64,000 nucleotides of DNA, from NCBI RefSeq assembly GCF_006874585.1, contig NZ_CP029762.1, positions 917,107 to 981,106 of the forward strand. Direction: 5' to 3'. This document shows positions 32,081 through 39,975 of this stretch, piece by piece. The DNA is from Sphingomonas sp. IC081. GTDB lineage: Bacteria; Pseudomonadota; Alphaproteobacteria; Sphingomonadales; Sphingomonadaceae. The notes beneath the pieces were generated by a model. That model was not told the origin of the DNA and did no database searches. It worked only from the letters and a program-made list of their open reading frames with translations. The translations under genes were made by a program, and so were the position numbers. The stretch's first letter is position 1. Each line of letters begins with the position of its first letter.

Positions 32081-35000
32081 TGCACCTGCTGTCCGCCACG
32101 CCGGGGACGATCTCCAATGGCGAGGAAGCGATCGACCTCGACCAGTCCCCCGGCGACATGGTGATCCTCACCGTGGCGGACAGCGAACTCGCCTGCTTCG
32201 CGGGCGCGGCGGCGCGCATGCCGGACGGCGCACCCAGCATCCGCCTCGCCAACCTGCTGCAACTGCGCCACCCCTATTCGATCGACCTCTATGTCGAGAA
32301 AGTGATCGCGCACGCCAAATTCGTCTGCGTGATCCTGCTCGGCGGCAAGAGCTACTGGCCCTACGGCATCGACGAGATCGCCCGCACCGCGCGCGAGAAC
32401 GGCATTGCCTTTGCCGCCATTGCCGATGGCCGCGAAGCCGATCCCGCGCTCGACCGTGCCTCCACCCTGACCGCCGATCTGCGCGAACGGCTGCGCGACT
32501 ATCTGCGGCAGGGCGGCACGGCCAATGCCCTCTCCTTCCTGCGCACCGCCGCACGGACCATCGGTCATGACGCCGGCGCGCCCGACGATCCGGTGCCGGT
32601 CGCCGATGCCGGGCTCTACCTTGCGGGCACCGAGCGCGCAGGCCTTGCCGAAGTGCGGGCGGGCTGGACCCAGGGCCGCCCGCTCGCACTGCTGGTGTTC
32701 TACCGCGCGCTGATGATCGCGGGCACGCTGGACGCTGTGGACGCGATGATCGCAGCGCTGCACGAGCGCGGCTTCAACGTCGCCGCCGTCCACGTCCGCG
32801 CCTTGCGGGAGCCGTTCGCTGCGGACTGGCTCTCCGGCCTGCTGGGCGAGATCGCGCCCGACGTGATCGTCAATGCCACCAGCTTCGCCTCCTCCTCCGC
32901 AGGAGACGAGCGCAAGCCGGGTATTCTGGAAAAAGCGGATGGCCCGATCCTGCAAGTCGCTTTCGCCGGTGTCGAGGAGGCCGATTGGCACGGTTCCGCA
33001 CGCGGCCTTGGGCCGCGCGATCTCGCCATGAACGTGGCGCTCCCCGAAGTGGACGGCCGCCTGTTCACCCGCGCCGTCGCCTTCAAGGCCGCCGCCCGCT
33101 TCGACGCGGTGACCCAGTGCGGCATCGTTGTCCCGCGCATCGCGCCGGACCAGGTGGCCTTTGTCGCGGACCTCGCCGCCAACTGGGCGAGCCTGCGCCG
33201 CACGCCGTGCCCCAAGCGCCGCGTGGCGCTGGTGCTGGCCAACTACCCCAACCGCGACGGGCGCATCGGCAACGGCGTCGGCCTCGACACGCCCGCCAGC
33301 ACCGCGGCGATCATCGCCGCACTGGCCGAGGCCGGCTACGACACCGGCGCAGCGCCAGGAGACGGCGCCGCGCTGATGCAGGTGATGACCGGCGGCGTGA
33401 CCAACGACCTCACCGCGCGGGCCCGAGCCGGTGAAGTCTCGCTGCCGCTTTCGGCCTACGAAGCCGCCTTCGCGAATGTGCCCGAAAGTGCACGCAAGGC
33501 CATGACCGAACGCTGGGGCGAGCCCTCAGCCGATCCCTTCGTGCAAGACGGCGCGTTCCGCCTGCCGGTCCACCGTTTCGGCAATCTCGCCGTCGCCGTG
33601 CAGCCCGCGCGCGGCTACAATATCGATCCCAAGGCCAGCTACCACGATCCCGCGCTGCCCCCGCCGCACGCCTACCTCGCCTTCCACATCTGGCTGGCGC
33701 AGGACTTCGGCGCGCAGGCGGTGGTCCATGTCGGCAAGCATGGCAATCTGGAATGGCTGCCCGGCAAGGCCATCTCGCTCTCGCGCGAATGCTTCCCGGA
33801 GATCTGCGCCGGGCCGCTGCCCCAGCTCTACCCCTTCATCGTCAATGATCCCGGCGAAGGCACGCAGGCCAAGCGCCGCATCGGCGCGGTCATCGTCGAT
33901 CACCTCACCCCGCCGCTGACCCGCGCCGAGACTTATGGCCCGCTCAAGCAGCTCGAGGCGCTGGTGGACGAATATTACCTCGCCGCCGGAATGGACCCGC
34001 GCCGTCTCGACCGGCTGCGCCGCGACATTCTCGATCTGGCGCGCAGCCACGGCCTCGACCGCGATGCCGGGGCCAGCGGCGACGACGACGATGCGCTTTC
34101 GGCCATCGACAACTACCTGTGCGAGCTGAAGGAATTGCAGATCCGCGACGGTCTGCATGTCTTCACCCGGTCGCCCGAAGGCCGCTTGCGCCGCGACCTG
34201 CTGGTCGCGCTGGCCCGCACGCCGCGCGGCTACGACCATGCCGGACAGGCCTCGCTGCTGCGGGCGATGGCCGACGACTTCGGACTGGACTTTGACCCGC
34301 TCGACTGCCGGATGGGCGATCGCTGGAATGGCGTCCGGCCTGAAGCCCTTGCGGTCGTCTCCGATGAACCATGGCGCACGCATGGCGATACCGTCGAGCG
34401 GCTCGAACTGCTGGCGGCGGAATGGGTCAGCGAGATAGCCCAAACCCCGCTCGTCCTGAGCGTGTCGAAGGACCACAGCCCCGCATCAGCATCCTTCGAC
34501 AGGCTCAGGATGAGCGGAGCGGGGGACAAGACGCTGGCCGTCCTCGATGCCATCCGCACCGACCTCGCCCCGCGCATCGACCTGTGCGGCCGGCGCGAGG
34601 CCGAAGCGCTGCTGGCCGGTCTCGCCGGCCGCTTCGTGCTGCCCGGTCCCTCCGGCGCGCCAACGCGCGGGCGGCCGGATGTGCTCCCCACCGGGCGTAA
34701 CTTCTACTCGGTCGACACCCGCGCCGTGCCCACCGCCGTCGCCTGGGAACTCGGCCGCAAGTCCGCCGATCTGCTGGTGGAGGACTACCTCCAGCGCGAG
34801 GGCGAGTACCCCAGGGCCGTGGCCCTCTCCGCATGGGGCACCGCCAACATGCGCACCGGCGGCGACGACATCGCGCAGGCCCTCGCGCTGATGGGGGTGC
34901 GTCCGCGCTGGGACTGGACTTCGGGCCGCGTGACCGGCTTCGAGGTGATGACCGTGGCCGAACTCGGCCGCCCGCGCGTGGACGTGACCTTGCGCGTCTC

Positions 35001-35874
35001 CGGCTTCTTCCGCGACGCCTTCCCCGAACAGATCGACCTGATCGACAGCGCCGCGCGCGCGGTCATGGCGCTCGACGAGCCGCTCGGCGACAACCCCGCC
35101 GCCGAGCGGCACCGCGCCGAAACCGCCAAACTCGTCGAAGCTGGCGAGGCCGAAACGCAGGCCGCCCGCCGCGCCGGTGCCCGCGTGTTCGGATCGAAAC
35201 CGGGCGCCTACGGCGCCGGGCTTCAGGCGATGATCGACGAGAAGATCTGGCACGAACGCGGCGATCTGGCCGATGTCTACCTCGACTGGGGCAGCTACGC
35301 CTATGGCGGCGGCGTCGAAGGTGATGCCGAGCGCGGCCTGTTCGCCGCGCGCCTCGCCTCGGTCGATGCGGTCGTGCAAAATCAGGACAACCGCGAGCAC
35401 GACCTGCTCGACAGCGACGACTACTACCAGTTCGAAGGCGGCATCGCCGCCGCCGTCGAGCACCTCAAGGGCCGCGCGCCGATCAGCTATCACAACGACC
35501 ACAGCCGCCCGGAGCGCCCGGTCGTGCGCACGCTGGAAGACGAGATCGGCCGCATCGTGCGCGGGCGCGTCACCAATCCCAAGTGGATCGCGGGCGTCAT
35601 GCGCCACGGCTACAAGGGCGCGTTCGAGATCGCCGCCTCGGTCGATTACCTCTTTGCCTTTGCCGCCACCACCCACGCGGTGAAGGACCACCATTTCGAC
35701 GCCGTCCACGCCGCCTTCATCGAGGACGAGGCGGTGCGGGACTTTATGGCGCAGGCCAACCCCGCCGCCTTGCGCGAAACCGCCGCGCGGCTTGCCGAGG
35801 CGCTGGAGCGCGGCCTGTGGAAACCCCGATCGAACAGCGCGGGCCTGACGCTCGCCGCCCTTGCAGGAGCATGA
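32080..35874 (+). CDS. cobN: Cobaltochelatase subunit CobN
   Basis: The 1,264-residue large subunit inserts Co2+ into hydrogenobyrinic acid diamide together with CobS and CobT. Recognisable blocks include GGKSYWPYGIDEIARTARE, ALVLANYPNRDGRIGNGVGL (given in part), AVVHVGKHGNLEWLPGKAIS, KRRIGAVIVDHLTPPLTRAE and AYAYGGGVEGDAERGLFA-like SYAYGGGVEGDAERGLF. A sphingomonad-type palindrome (34447-34517) adds about 27 in-frame residues (TPLVLSVSKDHSPASASF, DRLRMSG) near position 790 without breaking the frame. No cobS or cobT lies in the window. The stop overlaps the start of cobO (ATGA). Confidence 0.94.
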   Translation: MHLLSATPGTISNGEEAIDLDQSPGDMVILTVADSELACFAGAAARMPDGAPSIRLANLLQLRHPYSIDLYVEKVIAHAKFVCVILLGGKSYWPYGIDEIARTARENGIAFAAIADGREADPALDRASTLTADLRERLRDYLRQGGTANALSFLRTAARTIGHDAGAPDDPVPVADAGLYLAGTERAGLAEVRAGWTQGRPLALLVFYRALMIAGTLDAVDAMIAALHERGFNVAAVHVRALREPFAADWLSGLLGEIAPDVIVNATSFASSSAGDERKPGILEKADGPILQVAFAGVEEADWHGSARGLGPRDLAMNVALPEVDGRLFTRAVAFKAAARFDAVTQCGIVVPRIAPDQVAFVADLAANWASLRRTPCPKRRVALVLANYPNRDGRIGNGVGLDTPASTAAIIAALAEAGYDTGAAPGDGAALMQVMTGGVTNDLTARARAGEVSLPLSAYEAAFANVPESARKAMTERWGEPSADPFVQDGAFRLPVHRFGNLAVAVQPARGYNIDPKASYHDPALPPPHAYLAFHIWLAQDFGAQAVVHVGKHGNLEWLPGKAISLSRECFPEICAGPLPQLYPFIVNDPGEGTQAKRRIGAVIVDHLTPPLTRAETYGPLKQLEALVDEYYLAAGMDPRRLDRLRRDILDLARSHGLDRDAGASGDDDDALSAIDNYLCELKELQIRDGLHVFTRSPEGRLRRDLLVALARTPRGYDHAGQASLLRAMADDFGLDFDPLDCRMGDRWNGVRPEALAVVSDEPWRTHGDTVERLELLAAEWVSEIAQTPLVLSVSKDHSPASASFDRLRMSGAGDKTLAVLDAIRTDLAPRIDLCGRREAEALLAGLAGRFVLPGPSGAPTRGRPDVLPTGRNFYSVDTRAVPTAVAWELGRKSADLLVEDYLQREGEYPRAVALSAWGTANMRTGGDDIAQALALMGVRPRWDWTSGRVTGFEVMTVAELGRPRVDVTLRVSGFFRDAFPEQIDLIDSAARAVMALDEPLGDNPAAERHRAETAKLVEAGEAETQAARRAGARVFGSKPGAYGAGLQAMIDEKIWHERGDLADVYLDWGSYAYGGGVEGDAERGLFAARLASVDAVVQNQDNREHDLLDSDDYYQFEGGIAAAVEHLKGRAPISYHNDHSRPERPVVRTLEDEIGRIVRGRVTNPKWIAGVMRHGYKGAFEIAASVDYLFAFAATTHAVKDHHFDAVHAAFIEDEAVRDFMAQANPAALRETAARLAEALERGLWKPRSNSAGLTLAALAGA
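34447..34517. repeat. In-frame palindromic repeat inside cobN
   Basis: CCGCTCGTCCTGAGCGTGTC, GAAGGA (34447-34472) is nearly the perfect inverse of 34492-34517 (TCCTTCGACAGGCTCAGGAT, GAGCGG), two mismatches in 26, loop 19 nt. It reads LVLSVSKD ... FDRLRMSG in the cobN frame. From memory, this sequence type is a common dispersed palindrome in sphingomonad genomes, usually intergenic; here it has entered a gene and is translated. Confidence 0.8.
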
Positions 35875-36482
35875 CCATGGTGCAGCGCAGTGACGAACAG
35901 CACGCCGAGAAGATGAAGAAGAAGCAGGCCGCGCATGACAAGATCATGGCCGGAAAGACGGTCGAGAAGGGCCTGCTGATCGTCCACACCGGCAAGGGCA
36001 AGGGCAAGACCACCGCAGCGCTCGGCATGGTGGTGCGCGCCATCGGCCACGGCAAGAAAGTGGGCGTTGTCCAGTTCGTGAAGGGCGCGATGACCACCGG
36101 CGAAAAGGTCGTCTTCGATGCCTTCCCGGACAATGTCGAATTCAAGCCGATGGGCGAGGGTTTCACCTGGAACACGCAGGACCGCGCCCGCGACATCGCG
36201 CTCGCCCGCGAGGCGTGGGAGGAAGTGAAGCGCATGGTCGCCGATCCGGCCTATGACATGGTGCTGGCCGACGAACTCAACATCGTGCTGCGCTACGACT
36301 ACCTGCCGCTGGGCGAAGTGCTGGACGTGCTGACCGCGCGCGGCGAGATGAAACACGTGCTCGTCACCGGCCGCAATGCGCCCGAGGCGCTGATGGAGGC
36401 CGCCGATCTCGTCACCGAGATGACGCTGGTGAAGCACCCGTTCCGCTCCGGCGTGAAGGCGCAGGCGGGCATCGAGTTCTGA
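35871..36482 (+). CDS. cobO: Cob(I)yrinic acid a,c-diamide adenosyltransferase (CobO/BtuR)
   Basis: The 203-residue protein starts at ATG 35871, with GGAG five bases before it and overlapping the cobN stop as ATGA; a second ATG at 35877 is possible. It has the P-loop LIVHTGKGKGKTTAALGMVV, IGHGKKVGVVQFVKGA, and YDMVLADELNIVLRYDYLPL, VLVTGRNAPEALMEAADLVT, all typical of CobA/CobO. It adenosylates the cobalt of corrinoids, needed both for synthesis and for salvage of imported cobalamin. It is the third gene of the riboswitch operon. Confidence 0.95.
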   Translation: MTMVQRSDEQHAEKMKKKQAAHDKIMAGKTVEKGLLIVHTGKGKGKTTAALGMVVRAIGHGKKVGVVQFVKGAMTTGEKVVFDAFPDNVEFKPMGEGFTWNTQDRARDIALAREAWEEVKRMVADPAYDMVLADELNIVLRYDYLPLGEVLDVLTARGEMKHVLVTGRNAPEALMEAADLVTEMTLVKHPFRSGVKAQAGIEF

Positions 36483-36484
36483 CC

Positions 36485-37120
36485 ATGTCGCCGCGCTTCG
36501 GCCCCGACTTCCAGCAGGAACTGGGCGACCTGCTGGCCTGGCGCCGCGACGTGCGCCATTTCCGCAGCGATCCGCTGGAGGAAGAACTCGTGGCCGAATT
36601 GCTGAGGGCCGCCCAGCTTGCGCCCTCGGTCGGCAACTCGCAGCCCTGGCGTTTCGTGCGCGTGCGCTCGGGCGAACTGCGCGAGGCGCTGGCGGCCCAT
36701 GCCGATGCCGAGATCGCCCGCGCCGGTGCCGCGATGCCCGAGGATCGCCACCCGGCCTATTGCGCGCTCAAGCTCCACGGCCTGCGCGAGGCGCCCGAAC
36801 TGATCGCGGTGTTCTGCGACGATGCCACGCCCGTCGGAGGCCGCCTCGGCGCCGCGACGATGCCGGAAACGCGGGGATTTTCGGTGGTGCTGGCAGTCCA
36901 CACGCTCTGGCTGGCGGCGCGGGCAAGAGGGCTGGGGCTGGGCTGGGTCTCGGTGGTCGAGCCCGGCCATGTGACGCGGCTGCTGGACGTGCCGCAGGAC
37001 TGGCGGCTGATCGCGCTGCTTTGCCTGGGCCATCCGCTCGAAGAGGACCATGTGCCCGAACTCGAACGGCGCGGCTGGCAGGCCCGGCTCGACTGGCGCG
37101 CCAACGTCAGCGAGCGGTGA
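36485..37120 (+). CDS. bluB: 5,6-dimethylbenzimidazole synthase BluB
   Basis: The 211-residue, flavin-destroying nitroreductase-fold enzyme makes the lower ligand of B12 from FMNH2 and O2. Features are RRDVRHFRSDPLEEELVAEL, AAQLAPSVGNSQPWRFVRVR, AATMPETRGFSVVLAVHTLW, ARARGLGLGWVSVVEPGHVT. It starts 2 bp after cobO, completing the cobW-cobN-cobO-bluB operon. Its last 14 bases overlap the 3' end of btuF on the other strand. Confidence 0.94.
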   Translation: MSPRFGPDFQQELGDLLAWRRDVRHFRSDPLEEELVAELLRAAQLAPSVGNSQPWRFVRVRSGELREALAAHADAEIARAGAAMPEDRHPAYCALKLHGLREAPELIAVFCDDATPVGGRLGAATMPETRGFSVVLAVHTLWLAARARGLGLGWVSVVEPGHVTRLLDVPQDWRLIALLCLGHPLEEDHVPELERRGWQARLDWRANVSER

Positions 37121-37982
37121 GAGGCCGCCCCGCCGCCTGCTCCGCCATGGCCCGCGCCGCCTTGACATAAGCCGGGCCGCCGCAGACCGTCCACGCCTGC
37201 GGGATGGTGATGCGGGCAATGTTCTTGAGGATCGGGTGATGGATCATCTCGGTGCCCTGATCCTCCACGGGCCGCGCGGCGCTGTCCATCAGGATGAAGT
37301 CCGGCCGGGCCAGCGCCATCTCTTCCAGGCTCATCTGCGAAAGCGACGGTTTTCCAAGCTTTCCGGCGAGATTGACCAGCCCCACCCGCGTCATCAGATC
37401 ATCGACCAGCGTGCCGGTCCCGGTCAGGTAACCGCGCCGCTGGTAATAGGCGGCGACCTTGCCCCCGGGCACTTTCGGCAGCCCGGCCAGTTCGGCATTC
37501 ATCCGCGCGATCATCGCCTCCCCGCGCTCCCGATGGCCGACCGCGCGGGCCACCTCGCGGATCGAGACGAGGATATCCTCGTACCGGTTCGCGGACCGGA
37601 GATCGAGCGCGGGATAGTGCTGCCCCGTCAGCACCGCGATGGCCGGATTGCGGCGGGCGGGCATTCCCACCACGAGGTCCGGGCGGGCGGCGAGGATCTC
37701 CTCCGCCGAGCCGCCGAAGACCGGCAGGCGGCGCGCCTGTGCCGCCACCGCCGACATGTCGGGGTCCGAGGCATAGCGGGTGAGCCCGGCGATCTGGTCG
37801 CGGTCGGCGAGGGCCACCAAAAGTTGATCGGCGCAAAGATTGAGCGAGACGATCCGGTGCGGACGCGGCAAAACCGGCGCGGCAGGCCGCGTCGCCGCAC
37901 CATAGACCACGCCGCCGGCCATCGCCGCGAGCAGCAGGCAGGGGACAAGCCGAAGACGCCGATGGATTTTTCCGCAAGCCAT
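37107..37982 (-). CDS. btuF: Periplasmic cobalamin-type ABC transporter binding protein (BtuF-like)
   Basis: The 291-residue protein starts at ATG 37982 (MACGKIHRRLRL), with a hydrophobic signal (LVPCLLLAAMAGGVVYGAA). It has the class III binding-protein fold: PHRIVSLNLCADQLLVALAD, ARPDLVVGMPARRNPAIAVL, the long linking helix, and LEEMALARPDFILMDSAARP. It lies head-to-head with btuC, 90 bp apart, and tail-to-tail with bluB, so unlike the rest of the cluster it is not under the riboswitch. Binding of corrinoid is inferred from context; haem or siderophore relatives share the fold. Confidence 0.85.
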   Translation of the reverse strand: MACGKIHRRLRLVPCLLLAAMAGGVVYGAATRPAAPVLPRPHRIVSLNLCADQLLVALADRDQIAGLTRYASDPDMSAVAAQARRLPVFGGSAEEILAARPDLVVGMPARRNPAIAVLTGQHYPALDLRSANRYEDILVSIREVARAVGHRERGEAMIARMNAELAGLPKVPGGKVAAYYQRRGYLTGTGTLVDDLMTRVGLVNLAGKLGKPSLSQMSLEEMALARPDFILMDSAARPVEDQGTEMIHHPILKNIARITIPQAWTVCGGPAYVKAARAMAEQAAGRPLTAR

Positions 37983-38072
37983 GGCATTGGCTCTTACCCG
38001 GACCTGACCGGGACACAAGCATGACAGACAGCGACACAGACGTCACAGAAGCCGACGTCAAGCGAGGTTCCA

Positions 38073-39086
38073 GTGGAATTATCCGGTAGTCCGCCCCCGC
38101 TACGCCACCCGGCGCTGATTCCGCTGCTGGTCGGCGCCGTGATCGTGGTGGCGCTGGCGTCGATGAGCCTCGGGCCCATCTCGCTCGGCCTTGGCCAGAT
38201 GGTGGCGGCGCTTGGCGGCACCGGCGAGCCGGTGGTGCGCGCGATCCTGCTCGAACTGCGCTTGCCGCGTACCCTGATCGGCCTGATGACCGGGGCCATG
38301 CTCGGCCTCTCGGGCGCGGTGCTGCAGGGCTACTTGCGCAATCCCTTGGCCGAACCCTCGGTGCTGGGGGCCTCGAACGCCTCGGCGCTGGGCGCGGTGA
38401 TCGCGCTCTATTTCGGCATTTCGGAGTGGCACGCAGCGATGCTGCCGCTAATTGCCATCGCCTCGGCACTGGGCGCGATGGTGCTGCTGTTCGCGCTGGC
38501 GGGACGATCCGAAAGTCCGCTCGGCCTGATCCTGGCGGGCATCGCCGTCTCGACCCTGGCGGGCGCGGGGATCAGCCTCGCGCTCAATCTTTCGCCCAAT
38601 CCCTTCGCGGCGATGGAGATCATGTCCTGGCTGCTCGGCTCGATCGAGAACCGTTCGATGGAGCATGTGTGGATCGCGCTGCCCTGCGTGGTGGTGGGGA
38701 CCGCGCTGCTGCTGGCCGATCCGCTGGCGCTCGACGCGCTGTCGCTGGGCGAGGACGGGGCCCGCTCGCTCGGCGTCGACCTTGCCCGCACGCGGCTGCG
38801 GCTGATGCTGGGCGTGGCGATCGGCGTCGGCGGCGCGGTCGCGGTGTCCGGCGCGATCGGCTTTGTCGGCCTGATCGTGCCGCACCTGATCCGCCCCATG
38901 ACCGACCGCAGCCCTTCGGCGCTGCTGGTGCCATCCCTGCTCGGCGGCGCGGTGCTGCTGACCGGGGCCGACATCCTCGTGCGGCTGATCCCGACCGATG
39001 CCGAACTGAAGCTGGGCGTGGTGACGGCCTTCCTCGGCGTCCCCGTCTTCCTCTTTCACCTGCTGCGCGAGCGGCGCCTGTGGTGA
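38073..39086 (+). CDS. btuC: Cobalamin-type ABC transporter permease (BtuC, FecCD family)
   Basis: The 337-residue permease uses a GTG start at 38073 with CGAGG upstream. About ten membrane spans; signature LRLPRTLIGLMTGAMLGLSG, GAVLQGYLRNPLAEPSVLGA, the EAA-like GLDARTRLRLMLG region and VSGAIGFVGLIVPHLIRPMT are typical of FecCD/BtuC. It forms the inner-membrane channel with BtuD, sharing four bases with that gene, and would use the divergently encoded BtuF. Confidence 0.92.
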   Translation: MELSGSPPPLRHPALIPLLVGAVIVVALASMSLGPISLGLGQMVAALGGTGEPVVRAILLELRLPRTLIGLMTGAMLGLSGAVLQGYLRNPLAEPSVLGASNASALGAVIALYFGISEWHAAMLPLIAIASALGAMVLLFALAGRSESPLGLILAGIAVSTLAGAGISLALNLSPNPFAAMEIMSWLLGSIENRSMEHVWIALPCVVVGTALLLADPLALDALSLGEDGARSLGVDLARTRLRLMLGVAIGVGGAVAVSGAIGFVGLIVPHLIRPMTDRSPSALLVPSLLGGAVLLTGADILVRLIPTDAELKLGVVTAFLGVPVFLFHLLRERRLW

Positions 39087-39871
39087 CCCCGCCGATGATG
39101 ACGATCACCCTCGACCAGCTTGCCGTCGAACTCGGCCGCCGCGAGATCCTGCACGGCATCACTGCGCAGCTTCATGCCGGTTCGCTGATCGGCGTGATCG
39201 GCCCCAACGGCGCGGGAAAATCGACATTGGTGCGCGCGCTCGCCGGCCTCGTTCCGGCGGCGAGCGGCACCATCGCGCTGGACGGCGCGGACATCGCCGC
39301 GCTCCCCCCGCGCGCGCTGGCCCGCCGCATCGCCTATCTGCCGCAAGGCCAGACGCTGCACTGGCCGCTCACCGTCGAACGCCTCGTCGCGCTCGGCCGC
39401 CTGCCGCACCTGGGGCCGATGTCGCGGATCGCCGAGGCCGACCGGCTTGCCGTCCACGAGGCGATGGCACGCGCCGACGTCGGCCATCTCGCCGCACGCA
39501 TCGCCACCCAGCTGTCCGGCGGCGAGCGTGCCCGCGCGCTGCTGGCGCGGGCCCTGGCGGTCGGCGCCCCGGTGCTGGTGGTGGACGAACCGCTCGCCTC
39601 GCTCGACCCCGGGCACCAGATCGACGTCATGGAACTGCTGGCCCGCGAGGCCCGCGCGGGCGCGCTGGTGATCGCCGTGCTGCACGATCTCAACCTCGCC
39701 GCGCGCCACTGCGACCGGCTGCTGGCGATCGACCATGGCCGCCTGGTCGCCGACGGTTCGCCCGCCCAGGTCCTCACCGAGGCCATGCTGCGCCGCATCT
39801 ACGGCGTCACCGGCTACCGCGCGGAGCTGGACGGCATACCGCTGGTCGTCCCGCTCGAACGGTGCCGGTGA
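39083..39871 (+). CDS. btuD: Cobalamin-type ABC transporter ATPase (BtuD)
   Basis: The 262-residue ATPase starts at a GTG (39083) overlapping the btuC stop as GTGA; an ATG at 39095 is an alternative without a ribosome site. Walker A is GVIGPNGAGKSTLVRALAGL, the signature motif LSGGERARALLARALA, Walker B VLVVDEPLASLDPGHQ, with the H-loop in VIAVLHDLNLAARHCDRL. It powers BtuC-mediated import of corrinoid. The last gene of the cobalamin block. Confidence 0.93.
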   Translation: MTPPMMTITLDQLAVELGRREILHGITAQLHAGSLIGVIGPNGAGKSTLVRALAGLVPAASGTIALDGADIAALPPRALARRIAYLPQGQTLHWPLTVERLVALGRLPHLGPMSRIAEADRLAVHEAMARADVGHLAARIATQLSGGERARALLARALAVGAPVLVVDEPLASLDPGHQIDVMELLAREARAGALVIAVLHDLNLAARHCDRLLAIDHGRLVADGSPAQVLTEAMLRRIYGVTGYRAELDGIPLVVPLERCR

Positions 39872-39975
39872 TCCGGGAGCGCTCCGCGGCGGATTTCGCG
39901 GCTGACGTTTACGGCAACATATCGTTACGCCGATAAACCATAGGCAAGCACGATTTCCATGCTTATGGGGGGGCC

